From: Emiliania huxleyi CCMP1516
Taxonomy: Eukaryota > Haptophyta > Isochrysidales > Noelaerhabdaceae
Assembly (NCBI RefSeq): GCF_000372725.1
Contig: NW_005200298.1
Span: 121,175-172,237, forward strand
Reading direction: 5' to 3'
DNA: 51,063 nt
Shown here: positions 1-10,545 of the stretch, piece by piece
Layout of the letters: each line of letters starts with the position of its first letter
Numbering within the stretch: the first letter of the stretch is position 1
Position numbers and translations under genes: made by a program
Notes under the pieces: generated by a model
Told to the model about the DNA's origin: nothing
Seen by the model: the letters and a program-made list of their open reading frames with translations, nothing else
The model's database searches: none

Positions 1-117
1 CTGGAACGGCTGGCGGCTCTGCTCCAAGGACGCCGCCCCCTCCGCGCCTCGCCGCCACGGCCCCTCGTCAGCCCCGCGTCGCTTCAGCGCTCGAGTCGCC
101 GGTAGGACGCCACCCTC

Positions 118-1360
118 CACGCCTCGCGCCGCAACTCCTTCGCCTCGGCGGCGCACGGCGCTGGCTCGCCCCGGCCCACCGACACGCCCACCGGCGCCGC
201 CGCCGCCGCGCCGCCGCCGGGAGAGGGCGCGGGCTCTGTGGGCGACGACGCGCTCGGCCGGCGCGAGCCGGTGGAGGGCCTCGAGGAGCCTTCTCGGAGC
301 CTTCTAGGAAGCTTCTAGGAGCCTTCTAGGCGCGAGTCGGTGGACAGCCTGTGTGGCGAGGGCGCGGTGCTGCCGGGCAGAGGCGACCTGACCACCGTCA
401 CTTCGGAGGGGTACGGCGAGGCGACGCTCGGCACGTGCGAACGGCTGGTCCGGCTGCTGATGCGGCTGACAGAGTGCGTGCCCGCGATGGAGGGGTGGGG
501 GGGCGGCTGGAACCTCGACGCCGACGCGACGCTGCTCGACATTGGCTCCGGCTACGGCAAGGTCGTCGTGCACGCCAAGCTCCTCTCGCGCTGCCGCGCG
601 GCGCACGGGCTCGAGTGCGTGCGCAGCCGCGTCGAGATCTCGAACCTGACTCTGCAGGCGAGCTTCACCCCGAGATCGCCCGAGATCGGCCGAGATCGGC
701 CGAGATCGGCCGAGAGTGCCCATGCTGAGATGCCGACCCTGACTCTGCAGGGGCTGTACGGCGAGCTTGACCGCAAGGCACTCGACGACGCCCTGCCGCG
801 AGAAGACAGACCTCCCGCCCGGCCGACCAACACAGCCAGCTGTCGACAGGCACTCGACGACGACCTGCTGCGCGGCGTCTCCTTCTGCTGCGCGGACGCG
901 ACGCGCGAGGCCGTGCTGCGCTACACGCACAGCCCACGCCCGCCGCGCCGCCTCGCCGCGTGCTCTGCGCCGCGCCACAGCCCCCCCGCCCTGCACAGGC
1001 ACATCTATGCCTTCGACCGCGTCTTCTCGCAGTACACGCTCGCCGCGCTCGCGCGGCTGCTGCAGCGCTCGCACTTCTTCGTGTTTGTCTCGTCGAAGGC
1101 ACCTCGGCCACCTCTCGGCCACCTCTCGGCCACCTCTCGGCCACCTCTCGGCCACCTCTCGGCCACCTCTCGGCCACCTCTCGGCCACATCTAAGAGTTC
1201 CGACGGCCGTGTCCGCTTGTCCTCCCAGGGGCCCCGGACCTGGTGGCGGCACGGCCTCTCCAAGGTGCAGCCGGTCGCCAAGATGCGCTTCGTCACGACG
1301 GGCCGCGAGCGGTGCACAGTCTTCATCTACGTGAACGCGCAGTTCGTCCCGGGCGTGTGA
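118..1360 (+). CDS. DOT1-like SAM-dependent methyltransferase, 5' end unresolved
   Basis: Class I SAM-dependent methyltransferase resembling the DOT1/histone-lysine methyltransferase group. Reading frame and splice logic give exons 118-260, 330-657, 751-777, 850-1098 and 1229-1360, which stay in one frame. The SAM-binding motif I reads LLDIGSGYGKVVVHAK (bases 532-579), followed by an acidic motif (LECV), and the C-terminal half has YAFDRVFSQYTLAALARL, VFVSSK|GPRTWW and a closing TTG-x-VFIYV strand, the order seen in algal DOT1-like proteins. All four introns (261-329, 658-750, 778-849, 1099-1228) are GC-AG. Introns 1 and 3 begin with near copies of the following exon. Intron 2 carries a 10-bp and intron 4 an 11-bp tandem repeat. 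The start codon is not visible: an in-frame stop lies at 115-117, so a further upstream exon is likely, possibly off the window edge. Family assignment is from motifs; the substrate (histone or other) is unknown. Confidence 0.72.
671..715 (+). repeat. 10-bp tandem repeat inside a GC-AG intron
   Basis: Four to five copies of CGAGATCGGC, in the second intron (658-750) of the methyltransferase gene. The repeat fills about half of the intron and leaves the 3' splice site CTGCAG intact. Confidence 0.9.
1102..1192 (+). repeat. 11-bp tandem repeat inside a GC-AG intron
   Basis: About eight copies of CGGCCACCTCT fill most of the fourth intron (1099-1228) of the methyltransferase gene. Because 11 is not a multiple of three, the repeat translates as an 11-residue repeat in every frame, which makes spurious open frames on both strands here. 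Confidence 0.9.
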
Positions 1361-2864
1361 TCACGCGGGGCCGCATGCGGGGCGGGGGACGGAGGCCCAC
1401 GAAAGGGGGGGGGGGGGGGTCGCGATGAGGCGGGCGGAGCACGGGCACACCACCGCCGCTACCGCAGCGCTGCACTGTCCACTGGGCGTATCCATGAGCA
1501 CGGGCGCCGGCGGCTGGGGCACGGCCGCCGCTGCCAAAAGGCTGCGGGAGGGCATGAAAGGAGGGCGCGCAAGCGCGCGCCCGGACAGCTGACTCACACA
1601 GAGACACTCACGCACCATGCCAGGGAGTGAGCGCATTTGTTCGTTCGTTGCGTTATCTATTTGCCACGAGAGAGAGAGAGAGAGAGACCGATGTATTCTG
1701 TGTATTGCAGTGGTCCCATGAGAGTGAGAGTGTTAAACACAGTTGTATGTCATATGCACGAGAGAGCACACCTCTGGGGGGGCGCGGGGGCCCCCGGAGG
1801 CACCGTGCGCCGCGCCGCAGTGCGGAAACGGGGCCCCCCGGCTCCACTAGTCTCCACTAGCACCGACTTCCCGATCTAAGGTCTAACAGAGGGCAGATTT
1901 GGAGAGATCTCGAGGAGTACATACAGATAGACCCTCCAACCATCAGGAAACTCCGACCTGATCGGTCGTACTGACCGCCGACAGATCACTCCAGACAGCA
2001 GACAGGCCGACGTCTGCACGCGGCTGGCCGGGCGAGAGGCTTGACACGATCCGACCCTGCGACCCTGACGCTGCTGCTCTAGCTATCAGACATGCACTGC
2101 TGGCTGCTGCCACAATGTGCGACCTGTGCTGGCCCACTTGGCGGCCTTCCCGTTCAGTGGTGAGGCGCAGTTCAGAGCTGTCGATGGCGCGATGCCGCAC
2201 TGGTCCCACATTGGTGACACGAGACCGCCAAGTTTGCCGGTCCAAGAGAGAAGCACCGGCGCTGTCCTGAGAAGGTGCGTGGTCCCTCATGACTGCCCAT
2301 GCGCGCGAGGCTGTGTAGGCATAGCCTCGAGAGTGCCAGCAGCCAATCCGAGGCGACGTGCATTGCGCCAAGCGTGCACACGATGGAAGGACACCTTCCT
2401 AAACTGGCCGTACGATCAGGTCGTCACTGAATGCTTGATACTAAGGCCGCGAGCTATGCAGGTGATCAATTGTGCAGCATGGCACGGTCAGCAGCGCCGA
2501 AAGGATGTCGTCGCAAGGCGTGATAGCATGGCCGCAAGTACGCCGAATTCCCATGAAAACAAGTAAAAAATCGCAAAAAAAACCGAAAAAATCGGCGCCT
2601 GCGGCGGGCCTGGGACCCCATCGCCCCCCCGCATGGACACCCTCTGGGGCCCCCGGGCCGGCCCAGAGGAGCACACGCGAAAAGCGTCGGATGTGCATAT
2701 CGTGTGGCACATATGCACATTCTCTTCGCACGCACACGGACACGGATCACGGTCACGGAGCCACACACGGACCGACACACCGGGACATATACGTTATACA
2801 CGCTTTACAAAACGGCGGATGTAACACTAACAATCAAGCGGGGGCGGGGGCGCAGGAGAGTCGA
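1361..2864. other. Intergenic stretch, simple repeats, no gene recognised
   Basis: No reading frame here resembles a known protein. It holds a G homopolymer (about 1406-1417), a GA run (about 1671-1686), short repeats of CTCCACTAG (1845-1861) and an A-rich patch (2560-2600). Open frames of 60-150 codons occur on both strands but look compositional. Confidence 0.5.
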
Positions 2865-4645
2865 TCACGCAGCCAAGCCGCCCGGCGCTGATAGCGCCAT
2901 GGGCGAAGCTGGCACCGGCGGCGCCGCCGCACCCAGCGACGCACCATGTACAATGTAATCCGATTCTTCCGGCGGCGGCTCCTCCGCAGCGAGAAATAGT
3001 CCGCGCGCCACCTCGCGCTGCGCCGCGAGCTCTGATCCGGCTGGGGCGTCGAGCGCGCCCGCCAGCGCGAGGAAGCCTGCAACGAGGCTGGTCTGCAGCG
3101 CGTGCGCCTCGGCGGGCGGCCGCGCGCCCGCCATGCAGAAGAAGCGGAGCGGGCTGTGGTTGATGCACGGGAAGTCGGATATCTCCTGGTGGCGCGTGTC
3201 CCGAACTTCGGCGTACAGGGCCGTGGCGCTGCTCTGCGCGAGCCGGCGCATCACGCCTCCGACCTTCCTCTCGTTGCCGGGATACATCATCGACGGGGTT
3301 AGAAGGGCGAGGGTGGGCACGGGCGCGACGCCGTCCGCCGTCTCGTCGTACCCGCTGATCCACGGGTCGCAAGCCACGACGGCGCGCACCAAGCCCGCCG
3401 AGACCCGGGGGCGCCCGCTCGCGATGTCTGCCGCAGTGCGCAGCACGCTGCTCCCTCCGAAGGAGTGGCCGATGAGGCTGAGCCTGCTCTTGTCCACCGC
3501 GACACCGGCAGGAAGCTGGCGCGCGATCTCGTCAATCGAGTCTATCACGGCTCGCGCCTCCGCGACGCGCCGCCGCTGCTGCCGCGCCCGCGCGTCGTCG
3601 CCGTCCACGCTGCCGTACACGCGCGCCTCGCCATCTGACGTCTATTCCTCGGACGACCGCGGTGAGGTGTGTGGATAGATGCGTCTAGATGCCGATCCGC
3701 GGTGAAGTCTACTCCTCGGTATAGACCGCCGAACCGTCGCCGTGCTCGAGCGCAATCACCTGCAGCAACGGGGGGGGGGGGGTATGTCGAGCATGTGCAT
3801 ACCTGCCGCGCGGTGTCTTTTTGCTCGTCGGGTCGTGGTGGGACATGATGTCCCCGGAATTACGCAAATGCTGGCTAGTGGCAGGGCCGGCACAGATCGC
3901 GGCGCACCACAGCGCCGTGCGACGCCAGCTCCGCGCAGAGGCCCGAGTACGAGGCGGAGCAACCCCAGAGCCCGTGCGAGAAGACGGCCAGCGGCCAGCC
4001 GGCGGCGGCCGCCGCCTCTGCTGGGGCGGCGGGGGGGGCCAAACGCGAAACACGGCGCGGCAGCCTGGAGCAAAAATCAGGTTGGACCTCGCTCGGCTCT
4101 TATGACTCGGCTCTTGTGACTTGTGTCCCCGCCGGCAAAAATCATGGGCCACTAGTGGGCGGGCACCTCGCAAGACGCAAGAACGAGGTGAGGAAAGGCG
4201 CGAGGAAGCGGGTCGCCCAGCGCGGCAAGGGCAACGCAAAGCCGTGTTGTGTGGCGTAGCGGCCGCGGGCGGGGCCGTCTGGCAGCCAGCTTGCCCGTGG
4301 CCGCTCACGTTCGGCCTTGCTCGGGTAGAAGACGCGCAGCCGTGCGAGCGGAGCCGGACCGGGCAGCGAGAGGAGCCGCTGTTCCACGTCGGCGATTCCG
4401 ACGTCGTGTCGTCCCCGCGGAGTGGGGGTGGCCCGGAGTAGTGCGAGCGAGAGGAGAGGCATCACCGGAAGTGCCACGAGGGTACACGGCAGGAGCGCCG
4501 CCAGCAGCGCGATCCCAAGAGCTGGCCGTTGCATCGAGGCGTAGAGCAATCGCTCCCAGCGGAGCCACTGGCGGCTGTCCCATGAGATGCGACTTGCAAA
4601 CTCGCGGCTGTCCCACGAGGCGCGAGCGGCCACTGTGGCGACCAT
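2865..4645 (-). CDS. Platelet-activating factor acetylhydrolase family lipase
   Basis: Serine hydrolase of the PAF-acetylhydrolase family, which cleaves short or oxidised sn-2 acyl groups from phospholipids. Proposed exons on the minus strand: 4645-4167, 4064-3908, 3759-3727, 3641-2865, giving 481 codons in one frame with GT-AG introns 4065-4166, 3760-3907 and 3642-3726. Order of features: hydrophobic N-terminal segment rich in Leu/Ala/Pro (signal anchor), the LRVFYPSKA strand, WPLAVFSHGLWG (oxyanion region), VIALEHGDGSA, nucleophile motif GHSFGG, catalytic Asp in VVACDPWI and catalytic His in DTRHQEISDFP. All three catalytic residues are present. The ATG at 4645-4643 is the first usable start; a short repeat (WDSR twice) follows it. 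The third intron boundary is least certain: the sequence CCGAGGA(G/A)TAGAC occurs at both ends. Expected location is secretory or membrane-associated. Confidence 0.82.
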
Positions 4646-4924
4646 GAGCTCACCCGATGCGATTTGCACGGCGGCCCGCAACGAAACTTCGCGGGAAACG
4701 GGGGGTGGCTGAAAGAATGCACAAAAATAAAATAAAAAACCTTCGCTTCTGCCCTAGCGGCGGAACGCCTCCAGGTCATGCAAAACGGGCCCTGAGTGTG
4801 ACAAAAAGGTGTACATCGGTAGACGGTACACTGACGTCCGTTAGACGGAAGACGCGCCTGAGCCTGTTTCAACCGTGCCAGGGGCTGTATCTAAACAACA
4901 ACACTAGCTAGGGAGTCAACACAC
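4646..4924. other. Intergenic, candidate divergent promoter region
   Basis: The stretch lies upstream of the PAF-acetylhydrolase gene and of the Pro/Ala-rich stretch on the other strand. It has an A/T-richer patch (4715-4745) but no promoter motif I would defend. Confidence 0.3.
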
Positions 4925-6411
4925 ATGGTGCTCACAAGCTGGCGAGTGGACAAGGCCTCCGCCCTTGTCCACTCGCCAGCGAGCCGTCGACGTACCTGCG
5001 CCCAGAGGATTGCGCTAAAGCCCACCCGACGCCGCAGCATGGAGGACATGGACCCGCCCGACCCGTCTGTCCAAGTGGTACGAAGTTTGCTCGCTTGCGC
5101 GGGCTGCTTTGTGCCAAGCAGCGCTTTTGCCACCAGCACCGCTGACTGGCAGCCCGAGCCCCAGCCTGCGGGCCAGGGCTCGGCTGGCGCGACTGCGCCA
5201 CCCGGTCCACGCTCCGGCGCCACTGCGCCGGCCACGGTCGCCGGCACGGCCGACGACGGACCAACTGCTCTTTCCATTGTGCCAAGCAGCGACGCTGCTT
5301 TCCATGATGGAACAGGCAGATCTGCCGCTGCGCCGCGCGCCCGAGGCGCGCGGCGGAGCATGCACCCTCGCAACCCACCTGGCTGCTTGGGTGTGACGCC
5401 TCCCTCCAGGCCCGCCCGCCACGGCCCGCCCGCCATGGCCCCGTCCGGAGTGCCCTTTCCGAGAAAGTTCCTCACGGTGCTGCTCCTGCTGCACCCGCTC
5501 GCCTCCGCCGCCCTCCCAACTGCGCCACCGCCAGCCCACCCTATCCTCCCCCCTCCCTCCAACGACTTGGCACCGCCTGCTGGCGCCTGCCTCCAGCAGC
5601 TCTCGGCTGCGAGCGGCGTGGCCACCGCCTCTGCTGCTCTCAAGCTCGCCTCTTGCAGGCCTCCAGGCAGGCCTCCCGGGGCGGCTCTCCCTGGCGCCCC
5701 TGCCACGACCGCCAACCCAGAGGATCTGTCCTCATCGCGCTTCTGCCCCTCTTGCCTACATGCACGCATCGACGTCGACCTTACCACCCCCGCCGACAGC
5801 GCTGTGCGAGACATCGCCAGTACGCTCACCAAAAGCAGCCGGAGGCCGCTGCATCGTCCGACTCTCACCTGGCCCCAGCCTGCCCTCGCTGCTGCGAGCG
5901 GCACCATGCGCCGCGCCCCCGCCGACCCCCGAGGTCACTACGACTGGAGCGCTGGCGAGCATGTGCAGAGGAAGCCGCCAACCGTGCCCTCGAGCAGTCC
6001 CTCGACAAACTCGCGTCTCAGCCCCGCCGGCCACAGCCGCGCCGCGAGCGGCCTGCTCGAGGGGACCCTGGCCACTGGGAGGGGATCATTGCCCACACGC
6101 TCTCGCATTTCCGCCAACGCCATCGCCCTGTCTCAGAGGCCACCGCCTCCGAGCTCCCCGCCGGCCCTTCTCTCGCGCGGCTGCCACCGCCACCGCGCGA
6201 GGCGAATGCCTCCCAGCTCCTACCGGCCGCAACCGGCCCGCCCTCCCGCCGCCGCCGCACCCAGATGCTGAAGCCTCTCGGGTGGCCCAGGAGGCCCGCA
6301 CCGCCTCGCGCTCCCCTGCAGCGCCCCGACCCCTCCCTGACCGCCCCCGAAAGCGAAGCCCGCGCCCTGCGCGGCCACCCAACCGATTCTGACTCCGACC
6401 CCAGGGCCTAG
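4925..6411 (+). CDS. Pro/Ala-rich open stretch, doubtful coding
   Basis: An ATG at 4925 opens a 448-codon frame to 6271, and the other two forward frames are also open for 200 or more codons (to 6392 and 6411), as is the reverse strand (4891-5907). Openness in many frames in GC-rich, repeat-like DNA is what chance predicts, so this is weak evidence of a gene. Residues are dominated by Pro, Ala, Arg and Ser. A short part of the frame ending at 6411, about 5920-6060, looks more protein-like (charged, with ALEQSLDKLASQ). No domain is recognised. It could be a low-complexity surface protein, a decayed retroelement or noncoding. Confidence 0.2.
4938..4980. repeat. 18-bp perfect inverted repeat (hairpin)
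   Basis: GCTGGCGAGTGGACAAGG (4938-4955) is followed, after a 7-base loop, by its exact reverse complement (4963-4980). It sits just inside the following open stretch and would form a very stable stem in DNA or RNA. Confidence 0.9.
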
Positions 6412-6513
6412 GCGGCCCGCCATGAAATCTAGCCGTGTGTGCTGGCGTCCGGGACCCAGCGGGTTTTCACGTAACAAGTACACACAAGCCACCTCAGGGT
6501 CCACAGTGGCCAT

Positions 6514-7024
6514 TCAAACGCGCTCCCCGGACCCCGGCGGGACACCGTCCCACGACCCGGTTTCGGGGTCTTGCCACTCCCAATCCGGCAGAAGGGAGCG
6601 AAGATCCACGCGAGTGAACGGCTTATCCAGCGCAGCAGCCAGCCTCTCCCTCAGGGCAGTGTAGGTCTCCTCTACCTCCTCCATCCCCGACCAATACCTC
6701 AGGGCGGAGGGGGCCCAGAGGAACCTAAAGTGCGACACGTCTGGCAGGGCGTCAAGCCAGTCGCTCTTGATCGTGCGGTCCTCCTCCCACGCGTCGCGGC
6801 TGAAGGCCGTCTCCGCCATCTGCACGGCCTGGTGGATCCTCTTCGCGCAGCGAGACGCCACCTCGAGGAGAATGATGAATGTGGGCGTCCTCGGCCGACA
6901 TCGCGGCCTTGCGACAGTACTCGGGCGCCTCGACCTGCCGCCGAATCGAGATCTCCTTCTCCGACTTTCTGTCGTCCTCGGCGTCCTTGACCTTAAACTC
7001 GAGCTCGCGGATGCGACAAAACAA
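6514..7024 (-). CDS. Unrecognised charged protein, frame shift inside
   Basis: Two overlapping minus-strand frames look like one gene. The first (7024 down to about 6870) encodes a charged, probably helical stretch with IRELEFKVKDAEDDRKSEKE. The second (about 6880 down to 6514) encodes FRFLWAPSALRYW, EEVEETYTALRERL and an acidic Trp-rich tail ending at a TGA. The change of frame falls at about 6865-6880, with no good splice sites, so it is a single-base shift or a sequencing error. The 5' end is unclear: 7030-7200 holds a possible intron with GA runs. I do not recognise the family. Confidence 0.4.
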
Positions 7025-7456
7025 ACGTGAACAGGGCTCCAGGCCCCAAATGACGTGTGAGTGTTCGAGTTGTTTGGTATTGCTAAAAATCTCTCTCTCT
7101 CGGATGCGGCGCCACCAAGTACTCGGTGGCGAGCGGGTCGCGAGGGGCGCGGCCGCCGCTCCCGCCGCTCTCCATCACCCGCCGCACAAAGGCCCGTTCT
7201 CTCCGCCCACACCGCCCTCGCCCGCCGCCTCGCCGCAGCCGCCGCCGCCGCCGCCGCCGCCCTCGCCGCCCACGCCGCCCACGCCGCCCGTGTCGCCCTC
7301 GCCCGCCGCCGCGGCAGTGGCAGTGCTTCAGCCGCTTTTACTTTAGTTCCCGCCTCTGCTACCGCACACCCGCCGCCGTCGCTAGCACGCCCCTCACTTC
7401 AGCATTTAGAAAAAATCGTCAGCGAGGTGTCGAGGCTGTAGAGCATCAAGCCACCC

Positions 7457-8895
7457 ATGCTGACCAACCATCGTTTGTCGTTCGCGGTTGTACTCGCCGC
7501 CGCCGTTCCTCTGTACACGACAGCAGCAGAACTCGGCGACAGCATGGGCGGCGGCGGAGACGATATCGGCCAGAGCTTGATAGACGGCACTGATGTGGTG
7601 CGTGCGCACGTGCTGGACCTCAATCGGGCGCTACAGTCGGCGGGCAGTACTCTTCAGTTCGACGTCGAAGCCCTGACCTCCAAAGTTCTCGCCTCGAACC
7701 ACCCAGCCGAGAACCCGACCACAATCCTCGTCGAGTCAACAGAGGCGGCGGAAACCGCTGCCACCGAGGCTGTGCAGGCGCTGTGCCAACCCCGCCCTCG
7801 GCCTCACCCGCCCTCTCACTCGGCCGGACTGCACTCCTCGACACCCGTCGCATCCTCCCCGTGACTGTCGCCTGCCTTCTTTGCCAAACGCATCCACAGC
7901 TCGAGTCGAGACGCGAACTATCTGCTGCCTGTTGCCCTCCCTCCCTCCCTCCGTGCGCAGGACGAGATCGGGATGGCCTTCCACATCGCGTACCGTCCTC
8001 TGCTCAAGGAGACGCTCATCGAACTAACCTCGAACCGGGCATTCCAGGACTTCATTGACTGGGAGATTGTCGAGCACAAGGAGCAATGCCACCCGCCTCC
8101 CACCTGTAGTGTGATCACGTCAAGCATGCGGCAGAGACACCGGCCCTGCTCTCTGTACACCTGCGCACACGCCCACCTCACACGCTCCTACTCATGACGC
8201 GTCACAGGACAACGCCATCAGCCAGATCAAGCACGACGTGATGCACACGTGGGCCGTGCCGCTCTCGCTTTTCGTCGCGGTTCTGCTTGCGCTGGTCCAC
8301 CGGGCGGGTTACAATAGCGGCAAGGCGGTCAAGCGTCTCGACGCTGCTTGCCTTGAGGGAGGTTGTGAGCAGCGTCTCTGGATCGGGATCAGCTGTGAAC
8401 AGGCGGACAAGATCTTCCAGACGCTGAGCGCCTTCCTGACGAAATCGAGGCTGGACGAAGTGTCGACGCGAGGCCGACTCGCTCTCCTCTTGATTAGTTC
8501 ATTCATCAATCAATAGGCTGGAGGAGGTGTCGAGGCGAGGCCGACTTGCCCTTCTCGAGGTTGGGACGCACACGAGGCGACAGCCGTCCGGCATGCGCCT
8601 GCCGGGTTCGCCCGCAACGCGAGGGAGGGCCTACAGCTGCGCCCTGCCGGCAGACAGTCCGGGTCGGGCAGACCGCTCGCCCGGGCACGCTCGCCACTCG
8701 CACGCGCAGCAGGAGGATCGAGAGCAGGACGAGCCGAGCCTCGACGATTCACTGACGGCCTTCCGCGACTCGCTGGCCCCGTCAGCCCTTCCCGTCTTTG
8801 GCGCCATCTCGATCTTCCGGCCCTTTCGCGATGGCGCGCCGTGGCGGCCCCACGCTGCCGACTCGACGAAACGAGCGACGGATGAGATGGTGTGA
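7457..8895 (+). CDS. Secreted or single-pass membrane protein of unknown function
   Basis: Proposed exons 7457-7777, 7961-8080, 8208-8324, 8403-8449 and 8517-8895 sum to 984 bases in one frame. The ATG at 7457 starts a convincing signal peptide (RLSFAVVLAAAVPLYTTAA). The middle is an acidic helical region (RPLLKETLIELTSNRAFQDF), then a hydrophobic segment WAVPLSLFVAVLLALV about residue 160 that could be a membrane anchor, then LTKSRLEEVSRRGRLALLE. Introns 7778-7960, 8325-8402 and 8450-8516 are GC-AG; 8081-8207 fits only as GA-AG. Intron 8450-8516 begins with a 39-base near copy (about 32 matches) of the next exon. The last 300 bases (8560-8895) are less certain and may contain another intron. 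No family recognised. Confidence 0.55.
8450..8516 (+). other. 67-bp GC-AG intron starting with a copy of the next exon
   Basis: The intron begins GCTGGACGAAGTGTCGACGC and the exon after it (8517) begins GCTGGAGGAGGTGTCGAGGC; similarity continues for about 39 bases. The intron then ends with a short AT-richer tail and CAATAG. Retaining it would introduce a stop. Confidence 0.75.
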
Positions 8896-8930
8896 GGGCG
8901 CGAGTTGGCGTGCGCAATTTCTTTTTACTC

Positions 8931-9046
8931 CCTCGCGGGAGTCGCTTTTGGCGGCTCCCGTAGTGTACCTGTGTTATTGCAATAGTGCCAGTGCGTGCCA
9001 GTCCCGTGCTCAGTCGTGTCGTGCGAGGGAGCTTAGTTGTAAAATT
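8931..9046 (+). repeat. Dispersed repeat, near-full-length copy
   Basis: About 115 bases beginning with a small inverted repeat (CGGGAG...CTCCCG), then GTGTACCTGTGTTA, GTGCCAGTGCGTGCCAGT, CCCGTGC, and ending GAGCTTAGTTGTAAAATTC. It is the best complete copy of a family seen at least seven more times in the window. Confidence 0.75.
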
Positions 9047-9285
9047 CTTTTTTATTTTTACCTATAGCTGGGGCCTGGGCGGGCGCTCCACCGTGGTGTA
9101 GCGTGTCGTACCTGTGCTAGTGGCTGTGCGCTCCATTTTGATGACTTACTACAGACTGAGACAGTGTAGTCTCCATATCCCCCAGGCACGCAACGTTCGT
9201 TCCCCCGAGGCGCCCTGCGCAGGGCGAGCCCGTTCGCACAAAACTACGGTCCGGCGAGTGGCGTCCGCGCCACAAGCGCATATAC

Positions 9286-10407
9286 TTAGTACGAGTGCAG
9301 TCCTTCGAGCGTGGCTTCGTCCACCTTGCCCTCGCAGCAGATTTCGAGGAAGCGGCGGCGGACCACAGCGTACTGCTCGGCTCCGGCCGCAGCCGCACTG
9401 ATCTCGCCGAGCACTTCGGGCCAGCGCGTACGCCGTGCCGCCGGCAGGGCGGTGCACTTGTCAAGGACGGAGCACGCGTATTCGCCCATGTATTGGACGC
9501 CGCCACCAGCCTCGGTCATGGCTGTCCCGGCGAACGTGCGGATGGTGTCGCCAACCGGCCCGTCAAAGGCTGCGCCTGCGAGAAGCACCATCTCGAAGAT
9601 CGCACGCTTCGCCACGTCTTTACGGCTCTCGAGGTTGTCCCATTCCGCCGCCACTGCCGCCTTGAGCAGCGGCGAGTAGTGCACACCCGAGAGCATCGAG
9701 TGGACGCCTTGGGAGTGCTCGGGCGGGAGGATGTAGTCGATCGGAGGAGACGAGGAGAGGTAGTCGAGCACTCCTTGGAAGTTAAGGTCGCTCGCGTCGG
9801 GCGACCAGTGTGTGCTTCCCGGCGGCCCTCGCCCACAGAATGCGGCGTGGTAGCATGCCTCCACACAGCGGCGGCTGAGGTCGGTTGCCTCCTCCTCCTC
9901 CTCGTAGTCCGCCTCGTCGTCGTCGTCGTCGTCGGGCTCCTCGAACGCACGAAAGCAGTAGCACATCGAGGGCGGCAAACAAAAGACACCGGGCTCGAAG
10001 CGACCCTCGTCGTCGTACACCCGGTAGTCGCGCTGCGGCCAAGCGTCGATCACGTCGCGCACCCCACGGTTGATCGCGCCATAGCCTTCTTCGATGCCCC
10101 AGGAACCCGCAACCCACTTGAAGATCAGCCGTCCGGCGGGTGTCACAGCTGGCGCCTTGCCACTGCCAAGCGTGCGCCCCTGGTATACGAACACCTCTTC
10201 CTCCATCTCGTCGCCCATGTTGTCGTGGCGCCGATGCGTGAACAAGTCCCCCACGCTCGCAAAGAGCGCTGGGCAAGCTTCGGCAGCATCTTGGCGAACC
10301 TGGCGCAGCTCCTGCAACTCACGCCGTAGAGCGATGACCCCCTCCGCTTCGTGGTGATCGAGGACGGTGCGTAACGCCGCAGCCCCTGTCTCAGAGATCG
10401 TGGCCAT
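9286..10407 (-). CDS. Intronless unknown protein, 373 residues, acidic tract
   Basis: A single uninterrupted frame from ATG at 10407 to a stop at 9286. The protein has a helical N-terminus (ALRRELQELRQVRQDAAE), a Trp/Gly-rich middle (LIFKWVAGSWGIEEGYGAINR), an acidic run of Asp and Glu around residues 160-175, then SLSRRCVEACYHAAFC-like Cys residues, PPIDYILPPEHSQGVHSMLSG and an alanine-rich helical C-terminus. No signal peptide or membrane segment. Codon composition matches the window, and the mixture of Trp, Tyr, Met and Cys argues for real coding, unlike the reverse strand, which is open for 344 codons but of poor composition. No family recognised. Confidence 0.65.
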   Translation of the reverse strand: MATISETGAAALRTVLDHHEAEGVIALRRELQELRQVRQDAAEACPALFASVGDLFTHRRHDNMGDEMEEEVFVYQGRTLGSGKAPAVTPAGRLIFKWVAGSWGIEEGYGAINRGVRDVIDAWPQRDYRVYDDEGRFEPGVFCLPPSMCYCFRAFEEPDDDDDDEADYEEEEEATDLSRRCVEACYHAAFCGRGPPGSTHWSPDASDLNFQGVLDYLSSSPPIDYILPPEHSQGVHSMLSGVHYSPLLKAAVAAEWDNLESRKDVAKRAIFEMVLLAGAAFDGPVGDTIRTFAGTAMTEAGGGVQYMGEYACSVLDKCTALPAARRTRWPEVLGEISAAAAGAEQYAVVRRRFLEICCEGKVDEATLEGLHSY

Positions 10408-10500
10408 CGCGCGCGCACGTCGAGGTCTGTGCTCGCCCCGGCCGGTAAGCGCGGGTTAGTGCTCACTAACCCGGCACGGGTCAGCAGGGGTCAGAATGGG

Positions 10501-10545
<45 letters not shown>

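Noticed and set aside
304..1326. 340-codon minus-strand frame with an 11-residue repeat
   Set aside because: It runs antisense to the methyltransferase and its repeat is the intronic 11-bp minisatellite.
9295..10329. Long open frame on the plus strand opposite the acidic unknown gene
   Set aside because: Composition is poor (Val/Arg/His runs typical of antisense GC-rich coding DNA) and the minus strand frame starts at an ATG and has balanced residues.
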